A stretch of DNA of 38,149 nucleotides. Origin: Pseudomonadota bacterium (GTDB lineage: Bacteria; Pseudomonadota; Gammaproteobacteria; Pseudomonadales; Azotimanducaceae). The notes below the pieces were generated by a model. That model was not told the DNA's origin, made no database searches, and worked only from the letters and a program-made list of their open reading frames with translations. Location of the stretch: contig JACZXW010000015.1 of NCBI GenBank assembly GCA_022571415.1, positions 1 through 38,149 of the forward strand. Reading direction: 5' to 3'. Every line of letters starts with the position of its first letter. Within the stretch, counting starts at the first letter, position 1. Positions 1 through 10,800 of the stretch are shown here, one piece after another. A program made the translations under genes and the position numbers.

Positions 1-16
1 CTACCGGGCATGTCTA

Positions 17-388
17 ATGGCCGACCAGGGTTTTCCCGCTGCGAAGAGATTACAAAAATCCGAAGAATTTGACGCTGTTTTCAAGTGTAACCAGTACCGG
101 ATAAGCAAACCGGAATTTCTTTTACTCGCCCGCAGGAATAATGTGAAGCACAACAGATTGGGTATGGTCGTTCGAAAACGAGTCACACCGGGTGCGGTGA
201 AAAGAAACCGATTCAAGAGACTGATCAGGGAAGTCTTTAGAAAAACACCATTGGCATCGCTGGACTTTGTGGTGCTGACTCGGCCCGGGGCCAACGTCTT
301 GTCTAAGCACCTGCTCAGTGAAGTTTTATCAAACTCATTTTCGTCAATCATAAACAGGTCTCGCAAGGAGAACATTACTACATCATGA
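17..388 (+). CDS. rnpA: Ribonuclease P protein component
   Basis: Protein subunit of RNase P, which assists the catalytic RNA in removing 5' leaders from pre-tRNAs. The 123-residue product has the family length, the basic N-terminal PAAKRLQKSEEFDAVF opening and the signature RNR helix (KRNRFKRLIRE, about residues 63-73). The reading frame stays open to the window edge, so a start slightly upstream of ATG 17 cannot be excluded, and no ribosome-binding site is visible in the 16 bases present. The stop overlaps the yidD start (ATGA), and the downstream order yidD-yidC is the classic one. Family identity is certain; only the start is uncertain. Confidence 0.95.
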   Translation: MADQGFPAAKRLQKSEEFDAVFKCNQYRISKPEFLLLARRNNVKHNRLGMVVRKRVTPGAVKRNRFKRLIREVFRKTPLASLDFVVLTRPGANVLSKHLLSEVLSNSFSSIINRSRKENITTS

Positions 389-621
389 AGGCTGTTCTGC
401 TAAAGCTGATATGGCTCTACCAGGCCACCCTTAGCGGTTTTCTGGGGCAAAAATGCCGATTTTACCCCAGCTGTTCAAACTACGCTTTTGAATCAATTGA
501 AAGATTTGGATCGCTCCAAGGATCCAAGTTGGCGGTGAAGCGCCTGTGTAAATGTCACCCTTTTAACCCGGGTGGGGTCGATCTGGTACCGGTCAGTGTT
601 TACCAGGACCAAGAGAAATGA
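385..621 (+). CDS. yidD: YidD membrane protein insertion efficiency factor
   Basis: Small cytoplasmic membrane-associated protein that improves Sec/YidC-dependent insertion of inner-membrane proteins. The 78 residues show an N-terminal amphipathic segment (LLKLIWLYQATLSGFLG) and the conserved cysteine block CRFYPSCSNYA, then a C-terminal CKCHPFNPGGVDLVP motif. These are the diagnostic YidD (DUF37) features. The gene overlaps rnpA by 4 bases and yidC by 4 bases, implying translational coupling across rnpA-yidD-yidC. Confidence 0.96.
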   Translation: MKAVLLKLIWLYQATLSGFLGQKCRFYPSCSNYAFESIERFGSLQGSKLAVKRLCKCHPFNPGGVDLVPVSVYQDQEK

Positions 622-2297
622 TGGATATTCAGCGAATAATAATTTTGTTTGGACTCGCGGTCACCGCGTATTTACTAGTGCTCGCCTGGAATGAAGATTA
701 CAGCGGGAAAATTGATCTTTCCGAGCAAGGGTTCCTGAGCCAGACCACGGACTATCCTAATGTTTTAGATGACATGCCGCAAGCGTTAACTTCTAACGAT
801 GTTCCTGATGTTGTGCCGCAGCTTGATTCACAGGTCGTACAGGTAGAAACTTTCAGGAAACCGACCAAGAACCATTACGTTGTCGTTAGAACGGACGTCC
901 TGGATATTACAATAGATTTACTTGGAGGCGATATCGTTCGTGTTGCATTGCCAGCGTATCCCGCAATGCTTGATACGCCGGATATACCTTTTCTTCTCGT
1001 TGATCCGAGAAATTCATACTCTGCCCAGAGCGGTCTTATCGGTCCTGACGGAATAGATAAGTCGGGTGACCGACCTTTATTTACTTCTCAATTTAAACGC
1101 TACGATCTCGATGATGGTGAATTACTCAACGTGGATCTGTTCTATCGTTCAGAATCGGGCGTTAATATTACTAAACAGTTTGTGTTTCGGAAAGGGGATT
1201 ACCTTGTCGACGTCAGTTATCTCGTTGAAAACCAATCTCAGAGTGAATTACAGATCGCCTTCTTTTCTCAGATAAAAAGGGATGGGCAGGATCCACATGA
1301 TATTAATGGAAACAGCATGGGCTTAAAGCCGTTTGTGGGTGCGGCTACCCGATCTAACGATGAACTTTATAAAAAGCTGAGTTTCGATGATATTACTGAC
1401 GAGGCTTATAAGGCGAAGATTGTTGGTGGTTATATCGCCATGGTACAACATTATTTCGTTAGTGCATGGATACCGGACAGCGAAGAAAATGTGACTTATA
1501 GGGTAAGAAAGCTTGCCAATCAGGATATTTATTTGCTCGGTTTCACGTCCGCTCTGGTGAATATACCGGTAAATACTTCAAGACAAATTGGGGCGCAGTA
1601 TTATGCTGGGCCAAAGGATCAGTACAGATTGGAACAAATCGCTGAAGGCCTTAATCTTACTGTGGATTACGGCTTTCTCTGGTGGCTAGCACAGCCGTTA
1701 TTTTATTTGCTGACCCTTATTCACGGGTATTTTAACAACTGGGGTGTGGCGATTATTTTGCTTACTATTATCGTGAAAACCTTGTTGTTTCCGTTGTCTG
1801 CAGCAAGTTTTAAGTCGATGGCGAAGATGCGCAAACTGCAACCTGAAATGACGCGCTTAAAAGAAAGATATGGCGACGACAAGCAGAAATTTTCACAAGC
1901 AATGATGGAACTGTACAAAAAGGAAGGCGCAAATCCGTTGGGAGGCTGTTTTCCGATTTTACTGCAGATGCCGGTGTTTCTTGCACTATATTGGACATTA
2001 ATGGAAAGCGTTGAGTTGCGCCAGGCACCTTTTATGTTATGGATTGAAGACCTGTCAGTCATGGATCCATATTTCGTTTTACCGATTTTGATGGGTATTT
2101 CAATGTACCTGACTCAAATGCTCCAACCTGAACCACCAGATCCTATGCAGGCCAAGGTATTTAAAATGATGCCTATCATGTTTACTTTTTTCTTCCTTTG
2201 GTTCCCTTCCGGATTGGTTCTTTACTGGTTGGTTAACAACATACTTTCGATAATGCAGCAGTGGTTTGTAACACGGCAGATTGAAAAGGGTAGTTAA
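618..2297 (+). CDS. yidC: Membrane protein insertase YidC
   Basis: Inner-membrane insertase that works alone or with SecYEG, for example on the Fo c subunit encoded downstream. The 559 residues have the Gram-negative layout: TM1 at about residues 6-24, a large periplasmic beta domain (about 80-345), then five C-terminal TMs (about 352-550). Highly conserved stretches NPLGGCFPILLQMP and LWFPSGLVLYW are present. The hydrophilic-groove position that is Arg366 in E. coli is Lys387 here (IIVKTLLFPLS), which keeps the positive charge. Two adjacent ATGs (618 and 621) could start it; 618 overlaps the yidD stop. Confidence 0.97.
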   Translation: MMDIQRIIILFGLAVTAYLLVLAWNEDYSGKIDLSEQGFLSQTTDYPNVLDDMPQALTSNDVPDVVPQLDSQVVQVETFRKPTKNHYVVVRTDVLDITIDLLGGDIVRVALPAYPAMLDTPDIPFLLVDPRNSYSAQSGLIGPDGIDKSGDRPLFTSQFKRYDLDDGELLNVDLFYRSESGVNITKQFVFRKGDYLVDVSYLVENQSQSELQIAFFSQIKRDGQDPHDINGNSMGLKPFVGAATRSNDELYKKLSFDDITDEAYKAKIVGGYIAMVQHYFVSAWIPDSEENVTYRVRKLANQDIYLLGFTSALVNIPVNTSRQIGAQYYAGPKDQYRLEQIAEGLNLTVDYGFLWWLAQPLFYLLTLIHGYFNNWGVAIILLTIIVKTLLFPLSAASFKSMAKMRKLQPEMTRLKERYGDDKQKFSQAMMELYKKEGANPLGGCFPILLQMPVFLALYWTLMESVELRQAPFMLWIEDLSVMDPYFVLPILMGISMYLTQMLQPEPPDPMQAKVFKMMPIMFTFFFLWFPSGLVLYWLVNNILSIMQQWFVTRQIEKGS

Positions 2298-2310
2298 AGG
2301 TCGGGTAGTG

Positions 2311-3684
2311 ATGAGTGATCAGCCTCCTGTTTTCAAAGACACGATAGCGGCCAGGGCTACACCGTCAGGGAAAGGGGGAATAGGAGTAATTAGAGTTTCG
2401 GGTGATCGTGTTCCGATTATCTGCCGCGCCATTACAGGCTCGTTACCGAAACCAAGATTTGCTTCCTATACCAGCTTCCTTGATGCAGACGGTTCTGTTA
2501 TAGATAAGGGTCTGGCGATTTATTTTGTAGAACCTGCTTCCTTTACCGGGGAACCTGTCCTTGAATTACAGGGTCATGGAGGACCTGTTGTGATGGCAAT
2601 GTTGCTGGACAGGTGTGTGCAACTTGGAGCAAGGATAGCAGCGCCGGGTGAATTCACAGAACGCGCTTTTTTAAACAACAAGATCGATCTTTCCCAGGCG
2701 GAAGCCATTGCAGATCTGATAGACAGTGCCAGCAGTGCGGCGGCGAAAAGCGCGGTTCGCTCCATGCAGGGTGAATTTTCAGGTCTGGTAAGAGCCTTGA
2801 CTGAAAAATTGACGTCACTCCGAATATACGTGGAAGCAGCCATTGATTTTCCTGAGGAAGAGATCGACTTTCTCGCCGATGAGAAAGTAGAAGGAATGCT
2901 GGATAGCATTCTTGCGGAATTTGACAAGGTGACCAGGAAAGCTACTCAGGGTGCGCTGTTGAGAGAGGGGGTGAGCCTGGTTCTGGCAGGTCGTCCCAAT
3001 GCGGGTAAGTCCAGCCTGATGAATGTGCTCACAGGCAAAGATCTGTCTATCGTCACTGAAATCGCGGGTACCACCAGGGATGTTATCGATGATTATATTC
3101 ATCTGGATGGATTGCCTCTGCGCCTCATTGATACAGCCGGGCTTCGAACCCCGGGTGATGTGATAGAAAGGGAAGGCGTCAGGCGTGCTCAAAACGAAAT
3201 AAAAAACGCGGACCGAGTGCTGCTGATTGTTGATTGTTTTTCCACCAAAGGAGAAATAAAACACAAGGTTGGTGAATTACTCGGGGAAGTATCCTCGGAA
3301 ATACCAGTGACCGTGGTATTGAACAAGATAGACCTGAATCCTGACTGGCAACAGGAACTTGAGGACATCCCTGACAACTGGATCCCTGTGTCGGCGAAAA
3401 CAGGGGAGGGAATTGACCAGCTGCGGGAGCATCTGAAACAGGCCTTAGGTTACGTTGTGGTTGAGGAAGGGACTTTTCTCGCAAGGGCCCGCCATCTGGA
3501 CGCGTTGGCACGAGCCAGGGAATCGGTGGAAACTGGCCGCCAGCGTCTGATCATTGAGAAGGCGGGTGAGCTGCTGGCTGAAGAATTGAAACTAAGCCAG
3601 CAGGCACTTGGTGAAATTACGGGAATTGTTACCAGTGACGACCTGCTGGGCAGGATATTTTCCAGTTTTTGTATTGGTAAATAG
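2311..3684 (+). CDS. mnmE: tRNA modification GTPase MnmE
   Basis: GTPase that with MnmG makes the (carboxymethyl)aminomethyl modification at U34 of tRNAs. Domains in order: N-terminal tetrahydrofolate-binding domain (about 1-120), a helical domain split around the G domain, the G domain (about 215-380) with P-loop GRPNAGKSS, DTAGLR switch and NKID, and the C-terminal CIGK tetrapeptide holding the conserved Cys. I chose ATG 2311 (457 aa) over an upstream TTG at 2281, because AAAGG at 2296-2300 sits at the right distance and the TTG lies inside the yidC end. The two genes are probably cotranscribed. Confidence 0.96.
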   Translation: MSDQPPVFKDTIAARATPSGKGGIGVIRVSGDRVPIICRAITGSLPKPRFASYTSFLDADGSVIDKGLAIYFVEPASFTGEPVLELQGHGGPVVMAMLLDRCVQLGARIAAPGEFTERAFLNNKIDLSQAEAIADLIDSASSAAAKSAVRSMQGEFSGLVRALTEKLTSLRIYVEAAIDFPEEEIDFLADEKVEGMLDSILAEFDKVTRKATQGALLREGVSLVLAGRPNAGKSSLMNVLTGKDLSIVTEIAGTTRDVIDDYIHLDGLPLRLIDTAGLRTPGDVIEREGVRRAQNEIKNADRVLLIVDCFSTKGEIKHKVGELLGEVSSEIPVTVVLNKIDLNPDWQQELEDIPDNWIPVSAKTGEGIDQLREHLKQALGYVVVEEGTFLARARHLDALARARESVETGRQRLIIEKAGELLAEELKLSQQALGEITGIVTSDDLLGRIFSSFCIGK

Positions 3685-3822
3685 GAAAAGCGGTTAGCGA
3701 TCGTGAAAAACGATTCGTGCAACTACTTGCATGGACATTAATGATCCCAGTCGTATACTTGCGTTCCCGTCTTTTACTATAAAATAACAGGACACTATTG
3801 CTCGAATGGGGCATTGTTGATT

Positions 3823-5730
3823 ATGGTCAGCGCAACTAAATTTGACGTTATTGTCATCGGTGGAGGCCATGCCGGTACCGAGGCTGCACTGGCGGCTGCC
3901 CGCAGTGGTGCCAGTACTCTATTGGTGACACAGAACATTGAGACACTTGGCCAGATGTCTTGCAACCCGGCCATCGGGGGCATCGGCAAGAGTCACCTGG
4001 TGAAGGAAATTGATGCCCTTGGGGGCGTTATGGCGCTGGCAGCTGATTATGCCGGAATACACTTTCGTGTGCTCAATAGACGCAAAGGACCGGCTGTCAG
4101 GGCAACGAGAGCGCAGGCTGACCGGCAGCTGTACCGGGCTTATATTCGTCGCACCCTGGAAAATCAGCCAAACCTGAAGATTTTCCAGCAATCAGTGGAC
4201 GATCTGATTGTTCAGGATGAACGGGTCACCGGGGTGGTGACTGATATGGGATTGCGATTTGCGGCGACTTCCATCGTGCTTACCGTCGGGACGTTCCTGG
4301 GCGGGATTATCCATGTGGGCATGGACAAGCGACAGGGCGGTCGTGCTGGAGATGCGGCGTCAAATCGACTGGCAGATCGTCTCCGGGAATTACCGTTTTC
4401 CGTGGGTCGTCTGAAAACCGGGACCCCGCCGCGGATTGATGGCAACACCGTTGACTTTTCATTCCTTGAAGAACAGCCTGGTGATGAACCTCGACCCGTC
4501 ATGTCCTATCTGTCCTCGAACAAAGATCATCCGCGTCAGGTTTCCTGTTTTATCACCCACACCAACGAGAATACCCACGATCTGATTCGGGCAGGCCTGG
4601 ACCGTTCCCCCTTGTATACGGGCAAAATTGATGGCGTTGGTCCGCGCTATTGCCCTTCAATTGAAGACAAGATCGTGCGATTTGACGACAAGTCGTCGCA
4701 CCAGATTTTTATTGAACCTGAAGGGCTCGATACGGTAGAAATCTATCCCAATGGTATTTCCACCAGTTTGCCGTTCGATGTGCAGCAGCAATTCGTAAGA
4801 AGCATCAAGGGCTTCGAGGTGGCTCACATTACCAGGCCGGGTTACGCCATTGAGTACGATTTCTTCGAACCCAGGGATTTGAAGAATTCCCTAGAAACCC
4901 GGCATCTTTCAGGTTTGTATTTCGCCGGCCAGATCAACGGTACAACCGGATACGAAGAGGCTGCCGCACAAGGCCTGATCGCTGGAATCAATGCAGCCAG
5001 GGCCGCCCGCGGTGACGACGCCTGGTGTCCGCGAAGGAATGAGGCGTATATGGGGGTGCTGGTGGATGATCTGATTACGATGGGCACAACGGAGCCCTAT
5101 CGCATGTTTACCAGCCGCGCTGAGTACCGGCTGATATTACGCCAGGACAATGCCGACAGGCGGTTGACCGAGCAGGGAAGAAAACTGGGGTTGGTAGATG
5201 AAGTGCGATGGCGACGATATTGCGAGAAGCGCGACGCCATCAGCAGCCATGCACAGATATTGAACGAAACCTATGTACATCCGGGTGACACTGCTATCGA
5301 GGCTGTGTTGGGCCAGGAAATAAGTCGGGAATATAGCCTGATTGAACTGCTCAAGCGCCCTAAGGTTACTGTAGATAGCCTGATCCAGGCAGCCAGGCTT
5401 CCTTTTGTCAACAAGGAAGTCAATGAGCAAATTGAGATCGATTGTAAATATGAGGGTTATATTTCGAGACAGCAAGAAGAAATAGATCGCATCGCTGCAC
5501 AGCAGGAAATGCGGATACCCGATGTGATCGAATACCGCTCTATTCGCGGCTTATCGAATGAAGTGTGCGAGAAACTGGAGACGGTAAGACCCGGGACAAT
5601 TGGCCAGGCTGGAAGAATTTCAGGCGTCACCCCCGTTGCAGTCTCGCTGTTACTCATTTACCTGAAGAAACAGGACTTTTCGGCTGTTGGTAAAAAGCAG
5701 GGTAGATCCAGGTCACTTAAGTCGGCTTGA
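3823..5730 (+). CDS. mnmG: tRNA uridine 5-carboxymethylaminomethyl modification enzyme MnmG
   Basis: FAD/NADH-dependent partner of MnmE in wobble-uridine modification. The 635-residue product opens with the dinucleotide-binding motif [10 protein letters not shown], and has the [17 protein letters not shown] segment, the Cys-containing [11 protein letters not shown] motif, [18 protein letters not shown] and the C-terminal MnmE-binding helical domain. ATG 3823 matches the family N-terminus; two in-frame TTGs just upstream are less likely. A 138-base gap separates it from mnmE and could hold its own promoter, but I see no convincing -35/-10 pair. The stop overlaps the rsmG start. Confidence 0.97.
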   Translation: MVSATKFDVIVIGGGHAGTEAALAAARSGASTLLVTQNIETLGQMSCNPAIGGIGKSHLVKEIDALGGVMALAADYAGIHFRVLNRRKGPAVRATRAQADRQLYRAYIRRTLENQPNLKIFQQSVDDLIVQDERVTGVVTDMGLRFAATSIVLTVGTFLGGIIHVGMDKRQGGRAGDAASNRLADRLRELPFSVGRLKTGTPPRIDGNTVDFSFLEEQPGDEPRPVMSYLSSNKDHPRQVSCFITHTNENTHDLIRAGLDRSPLYTGKIDGVGPRYCPSIEDKIVRFDDKSSHQIFIEPEGLDTVEIYPNGISTSLPFDVQQQFVRSIKGFEVAHITRPGYAIEYDFFEPRDLKNSLETRHLSGLYFAGQINGTTGYEEAAAQGLIAGINAARAARGDDAWCPRRNEAYMGVLVDDLITMGTTEPYRMFTSRAEYRLILRQDNADRRLTEQGRKLGLVDEVRWRRYCEKRDAISSHAQILNETYVHPGDTAIEAVLGQEISREYSLIELLKRPKVTVDSLIQAARLPFVNKEVNEQIEIDCKYEGYISRQQEEIDRIAAQQEMRIPDVIEYRSIRGLSNEVCEKLETVRPGTIGQAGRISGVTPVAVSLLLIYLKKQDFSAVGKKQGRSRSLKSA

Positions 5731-6359
5731 TGCGGATTGTCGACCTGATTCGAGCGGGGCTGAGCCAATTTCCTTTTCCCACTGATGACGAATTGATCGA
5801 AAAATCAACCGCATTTATCGAGCAGCTCAGCCGGTGGAATAAAATATATAGCCTGACCTCAATTCGGGCGCCAGAGGATATGGTGGTGCAACACCTTTTC
5901 GATTCACTGTCGATAGCGCCTTATCTTACAGGCTCCCGGATTATTGATGTTGGCAGTGGCGCTGGTTTGCCTGGGATTCCGCTGGCGCTGCTCTACCCAG
6001 GCAAAGACTTTATGCTGCTGGACTCCAGCGGAAAGAAAACACGTTTCATGACGCAGGTGGCGATTGATCTGGAACTGGGCAACGTGGCGGTCGTTCAGTG
6101 CAGGGTGGAACAGTACAAAGAACAGCAATTTGACCATGTGCTGTGCCGGGCTTTTGCACCCCTGGAAAATATCGCGGGAAAGGTCTCACATCTGGTTCGC
6201 AATCAAGGTAACGTTCTCGCCATGAAAGGCAAACATCGACAGGACTCCACGCTGGAGCCGGGCTCAAGACTACTGGTAAACCAGGTGATCCCTATTTCGG
6301 TACCTTTACTGGATGCAGAACGTTGCTTGGTGGAACTTAAACTTCGGGAAAATACCTGA
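5730..6359 (+). CDS. rsmG: 16S rRNA (guanine527-N7)-methyltransferase RsmG
   Basis: SAM-dependent methyltransferase that modifies G527 of 16S rRNA (GidB). The 209 residues show the NKIYSLTSIR segment, HLFDSLSIAPYL, and the SAM-binding motif IIDVGSGAGLPGIPLALLYP, followed by DSSGKKTRFM. The start is ATG 5730, sharing its A with the mnmG stop (TGATG), which implies translational coupling. Its own stop overlaps the parA ATG in the same way. Length is normal for the family. Confidence 0.95.
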   Translation: MRIVDLIRAGLSQFPFPTDDELIEKSTAFIEQLSRWNKIYSLTSIRAPEDMVVQHLFDSLSIAPYLTGSRIIDVGSGAGLPGIPLALLYPGKDFMLLDSSGKKTRFMTQVAIDLELGNVAVVQCRVEQYKEQQFDHVLCRAFAPLENIAGKVSHLVRNQGNVLAMKGKHRQDSTLEPGSRLLVNQVIPISVPLLDAERCLVELKLRENT

Positions 6360-7141
6360 TGGGGGTGGTACTCGCGGTAACGAATCAGAAGGGCGGCGTC
6401 GGCAAGACAACGACCAGCGTTAACCTGGCTGCGTCCCTGGCGGCAATGAAGAGGAAAGTACTGCTGCTGGACCTGGACCCACAGGGGAATGCCACCATGG
6501 GCAGCGGTATAGACAAGCGTGACGTGGAAAACTCAGTGTATGAGGTCCTGGTTGGTTTAATGTCAGCAGACGAGGCCATGATCGATGCTGAAGCTGCCGG
6601 CTATCATTTGCTTGCCGCGAACAACGAGCTAACCGGGGCCGAAATTGAATTGCTTGATATGCCGGAGAGAGAATATTGCCTGAAGAAAGCTATTGATGAA
6701 ATCAAGCATGGGTACGATTTCATCATTATTGACTGTCCTCCGTCCTTGAGTCTGTTGACGGTGAATGCCCTGGTGGCGGCCGATGGTGTCGTGATCCCGA
6801 TGCAATGTGAGTACTATGCACTTGAAGGATTATCTGATTTGATCAATACCATTGGCAGAATCACTTCACAGTTAAACCCGGGTTTGTACATTGAGGGCAT
6901 TATTCGGACCATGTACGATCCAAGAAACAGCTTGACCCGGGATGTATCCGCGCAACTGACGAAACATTTTGGCGACAAGGTCTACAGGACTGTCATTCCG
7001 CGAAATGTTCGTCTTGCCGAAGCGCCAAGTTATGGCGTTCCGATCCTTTATTATGATAAACAGTCAAAAGGCGCCCTGTCTTATCTGGCATTGGCAGGTG
7101 AGGTTGTACGTCGTCGCGAGATAAGTGTCGAAGGAGTCTGA
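6359..7141 (+). CDS. parA: Chromosome partitioning ATPase ParA (Soj)
   Basis: Deviant Walker-A ATPase that drives segregation of the origin region with ParB-parS. The 260-residue protein starts with VTNQKGGVGKTTTSVNLA (deviant Walker A, residues 11-18), has the FIIIDCPPSLSLLT Walker B region, and the conserved VIPRNVRLAEAPSYG segment. It lacks an N-terminal HTH, so it is a chromosomal Soj-type ParA rather than a plasmid type. ATG 6359 overlaps the rsmG stop; parB follows after 1 base. Confidence 0.96.
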   Translation: MGVVLAVTNQKGGVGKTTTSVNLAASLAAMKRKVLLLDLDPQGNATMGSGIDKRDVENSVYEVLVGLMSADEAMIDAEAAGYHLLAANNELTGAEIELLDMPEREYCLKKAIDEIKHGYDFIIIDCPPSLSLLTVNALVAADGVVIPMQCEYYALEGLSDLINTIGRITSQLNPGLYIEGIIRTMYDPRNSLTRDVSAQLTKHFGDKVYRTVIPRNVRLAEAPSYGVPILYYDKQSKGALSYLALAGEVVRRREISVEGV

Positions 7142-7142
7142 A

Positions 7143-8012
7143 ATGGCGGCAAAAAAAAGAGGATTGGGCAGGGGTCTGGACGCACTTCTTGGACCGAAGG
7201 CGAAACCCGGTGACGGTGCGCCGCAACTGCTTCACGAGATACCCCTCGAATGGATACGCCCTGGAAGATACCAGCCTCGCAAAGGTTTTGATAAGGAGGG
7301 TCTGAATGAACTTGCCAGTTCGATCAGGTCCCAGGGCGTCATGCAACCGATCGTGTTACGTTCAATTGGCGATGACCGGTATGAGATCGTGGCGGGTGAA
7401 CGCCGCTGGCGAGCGGCCCAGCTGGCAGAGCTTGAAAAAATCCCGGCCATTATAAGACACCTGGATGATCAGGCGGCAGTGGTGGTGTCGCTGATCGAAA
7501 ATATTCAGAGGGAAGACCTGAATCCCTGGGAAGAATCCCTGGCGCTGCAACAGCTGGTTAGGGAATTCGATCTGACCCACCAGCAGGTCGCCGAGGCCGT
7601 GGGGAAAAGCAGAACGGCAGTGACGAATATGCTACGCCTGGCGAATTTGAGCCCCGGCGTCGTTCGCCTGTTGACATCCGGAGAAATTGAGATGGGGCAC
7701 GCCCGGGCCTTGCTGAGCCTTGATGATGCGCGCCAGGACAAGGCTGCCGGTGAAATAGTGAGCAGGCATCTCAATGTACGTCGGGCAGAAGCACTGGTGA
7801 GGAAATTACTGGCGAAAGATAGGGCCGGTTCGAAAAAATTGAAACAGGGGGTGGATACTGACACCCGGCGTTTGGAAGAACGGCTATCCCGGAAGCTGGG
7901 ACAAACGGTATCAATCAGGCACAGCGTAAAAGGGAGTGGTAAGTTGACGATCAGTTACAACAGCCTCGATGAACTGGACGGGATTCTCGGACGGTTTGGA
8001 GATTTGGATTAA
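7143..8012 (+). CDS. parB: Chromosome partitioning protein ParB (Spo0J)
   Basis: CTP-dependent DNA clamp that loads at parS and stimulates ParA. In the 289 residues: basic N-terminus (KKRGLGRGLDALLG, the ParA-interacting segment), QPR box near residue 44, the GERRWR CTP-binding motif at 85-90, the ENIQREDLNPWEES motif, an HTH at about 145-170, and a C-terminal dimerisation domain. ATG 7143 is preceded by AAGGAG at 7131-7136; an in-frame TTG at 7125 would overlap parA and is less likely. No full parS was recognised in the window. Confidence 0.96.
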   Translation: MAAKKRGLGRGLDALLGPKAKPGDGAPQLLHEIPLEWIRPGRYQPRKGFDKEGLNELASSIRSQGVMQPIVLRSIGDDRYEIVAGERRWRAAQLAELEKIPAIIRHLDDQAAVVVSLIENIQREDLNPWEESLALQQLVREFDLTHQQVAEAVGKSRTAVTNMLRLANLSPGVVRLLTSGEIEMGHARALLSLDDARQDKAAGEIVSRHLNVRRAEALVRKLLAKDRAGSKKLKQGVDTDTRRLEERLSRKLGQTVSIRHSVKGSGKLTISYNSLDELDGILGRFGDLD

Positions 8013-8037
8013 GGGGGTAAATTAGTGTGTCGTCAAG

Positions 8038-8066
8038 TTGAACGGCCAACCTTTAATCTCTATACT
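8038..8066 (+). promoter_or_regulatory. Probable sigma70 promoter of the atp operon
   Basis: TTGAAC (8038-8043) and TATACT (8061-8066) are separated by 17 bases, in the 68-base gap between parB and atpI. The -10 matches consensus at five of six positions. Transcription would start near 8073, which bears on the choice of atpI start. The prediction is by eye. Confidence 0.55.
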
Positions 8067-8104
8067 CAGCAGCCGCGAAAGTGGGTGGTATAGGCTTTAT
8101 TCCT

Positions 8105-8527
8105 GTGCGTTTTGGGATATTTTTGGACATTGAGCCACCGCTCAACCGAATAATCGTCACGCAGGCAGTTGCGACCGTTTTTATCGCCGGGATCTGCCTG
8201 TTTTTTAGTTTAGCGGCGGCGTATTCGGCGCTACTCGGCGGGCTTGTTTGTTTTGTTCCAGGCTATTTGGCAGCAAGGGTGGTAGTCGTAAAAAGAGATC
8301 GGCAAGATATATTGCTGGCTGACACAGGAATGCGCCCAGTTATTAGTAGTGTATTGAGAAAGTGGACGTTGAGTGTGATGTTGTTTATCGCCACGTTTAA
8401 ACTGGTAAAAACGCTTGAAGTCCTGTTTTTTTTCGGCGTGTTTATTGGATTGCAGCTGGTTTATGTTGCAGTACCTTTGATAGAAGCAAACCGCCTGCGC
8501 AGGGCAAAGGCAGGAAAAAACGGTTAA
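8105..8527 (+). CDS. atpI: ATP synthase subunit I (AtpI)
   Basis: Small membrane protein of the atp operon, thought to assist c-ring assembly or Mg2+ supply. The 140-residue product (from GTG 8105) has four hydrophobic segments in the usual two-hairpin arrangement, and a GGLVCFVPGYLAARV segment like that of gammaproteobacterial AtpI. A GTG at 8081 would add 8 residues, but the predicted transcription start near 8073 would leave that start an 8-base leader with no ribosome-binding site. GTG 8105 is preceded by the G-rich GTGGGTGGTATAGG. Weak conservation is normal for this subunit. Confidence 0.82.
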   Translation: MRFGIFLDIEPPLNRIIVTQAVATVFIAGICLFFSLAAAYSALLGGLVCFVPGYLAARVVVVKRDRQDILLADTGMRPVISSVLRKWTLSVMLFIATFKLVKTLEVLFFFGVFIGLQLVYVAVPLIEANRLRRAKAGKNG

Positions 8528-9391
<864 letters not shown>

Positions 9392-9414
9392 AACTCGACC
9401 ATAGAAACGATTAA

Positions 9415-9657
<243 letters not shown>

Positions 9658-9709
9658 GTTTGAAGGCGACCCGTTAACAGATTTATTAAGGCGAACCGGG
9701 GTGTGAACA

Positions 9710-10180
9710 GTGAATATTAACCTTACGATGCTTGGTCAGTTGATCTCATTCGTTATGTTTGTGCTCTTCTGCATGAAGTTTATCTGGCCGGTTTTGACAG
9801 AAGCTATGCGAGAGCGCCAGACGAAGATAGCCCAGGGGCTCGATTATGCAGCGGCAGCAGAAAAAAAATTGGCTCAGGCAAACGAGTCTGCATCTGGTGA
9901 GCTTGATGAAGCCAAGAAACAAGCTGCTGAATTGATAGTTCAGGCCAGAAACCGCGCTACTCAAATTGTCGAAGAAGCAAAAGGCCAGGGCAAGGAAGAG
10001 GCGGACCGTATTATTCATGGGGCGCAGGCGGAGATCAGCCAGGAAATCAGTCGAGCTAGGGAAGAATTGCGCTCGCGCGTGGGCGAACTCGCTGTCGAAG
10101 GCGCCGAGAAAATTCTGCAATCCAATATTGATCGTGAAGTTCACAGCGAAATGTTGAACCGGTTAGCAGCGGAGTTGTAA
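9710..10180 (+). CDS. atpF: F1Fo ATP synthase subunit b
   Basis: Peripheral stalk subunit b. The 156 residues have one N-terminal TM (LGQLISFVMFVLFCMKFIWP) followed by a long, charged, Ala-rich helix with coiled-coil character (about 30-150), the standard b architecture. The start is GTG 9710, matching the MNINLTMLGQ opening common in gammaproteobacteria. atpH follows 12 bases later. Confidence 0.96.
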   Translation: MNINLTMLGQLISFVMFVLFCMKFIWPVLTEAMRERQTKIAQGLDYAAAAEKKLAQANESASGELDEAKKQAAELIVQARNRATQIVEEAKGQGKEEADRIIHGAQAEISQEISRAREELRSRVGELAVEGAEKILQSNIDREVHSEMLNRLAAEL

Positions 10181-10192
10181 GGACACTGGAAG

Positions 10193-10735
10193 ATGGCGGA
10201 AGCAGAACTCGCAACAATTGCCAGACCCTACGCAAGAGCAGCATTTTCCTATGCGCTCGATCAGGATCAAGGATTGCAGGCATGGTCAAAAATGTTAGCG
10301 CTTCTTGCGGCCGCCTCGAGCGAAAAAATCGTGCAGGAAGCACTGGACGATCCAATGCTTTCTGGTACTGAAGAAGCCAAATTACTGATTGCAGTGCTTG
10401 GAGATGAACTTTCAGAGGCGGCGCAAAATTTTGTCACGGTGCTTTCCGGTTACGGGCGGATTGAACTTCTGCCCAATATTGTTGGCATGTTTGAACTTCT
10501 AAAGGCAAATCACGAAAAAACGATGGACGTGGAAGTTACCAGTGCTTTCGAAGTGACTGATAGTGAAAAAACCACTTTGTCAGAAGCGCTGCAGAAAATG
10601 CTGCAGCGGGAAATCAACCTGCAGACCAGCGTTGATCCGAGTTTACTGGGCGGGGTTGTGATCAAAGCAGAAGATACGGTCATTGATGATTCTGTGCGCG
10701 GTAAGTTACAGAAGTTATCCAATGCCCTTGTTTAG
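10193..10735 (+). CDS. atpH: F1Fo ATP synthase subunit delta
   Basis: OSCP-like delta subunit linking the F1 head to the b stalk. The 180-residue protein begins IARPYARAAFSYA, the conserved delta N-terminus, and ends with the DPSLLGGVVIKAEDTVIDDSVRGKL-type motif. It is normal in length and position. The 65-base gap before atpA is AT-rich and ends in TTGAGGAAC, the atpA ribosome-binding site. Confidence 0.96.
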   Translation: MAEAELATIARPYARAAFSYALDQDQGLQAWSKMLALLAAASSEKIVQEALDDPMLSGTEEAKLLIAVLGDELSEAAQNFVTVLSGYGRIELLPNIVGMFELLKANHEKTMDVEVTSAFEVTDSEKTTLSEALQKMLQREINLQTSVDPSLLGGVVIKAEDTVIDDSVRGKLQKLSNALV

Positions 10736-10800
10736 TAATGAAAAAGATAAATTTTGAAACTTTTAATTGGAATATTTAACTTTTCCTTGAGGAACAGTAC

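Noticed and set aside
1-8080. Origin of replication in the rnpA-parB region
   Set aside because: I saw no cluster of TTATCCACA-type DnaA boxes or AT-rich unwinding region; oriC is expected upstream of rpmH/rnpA, outside the window.
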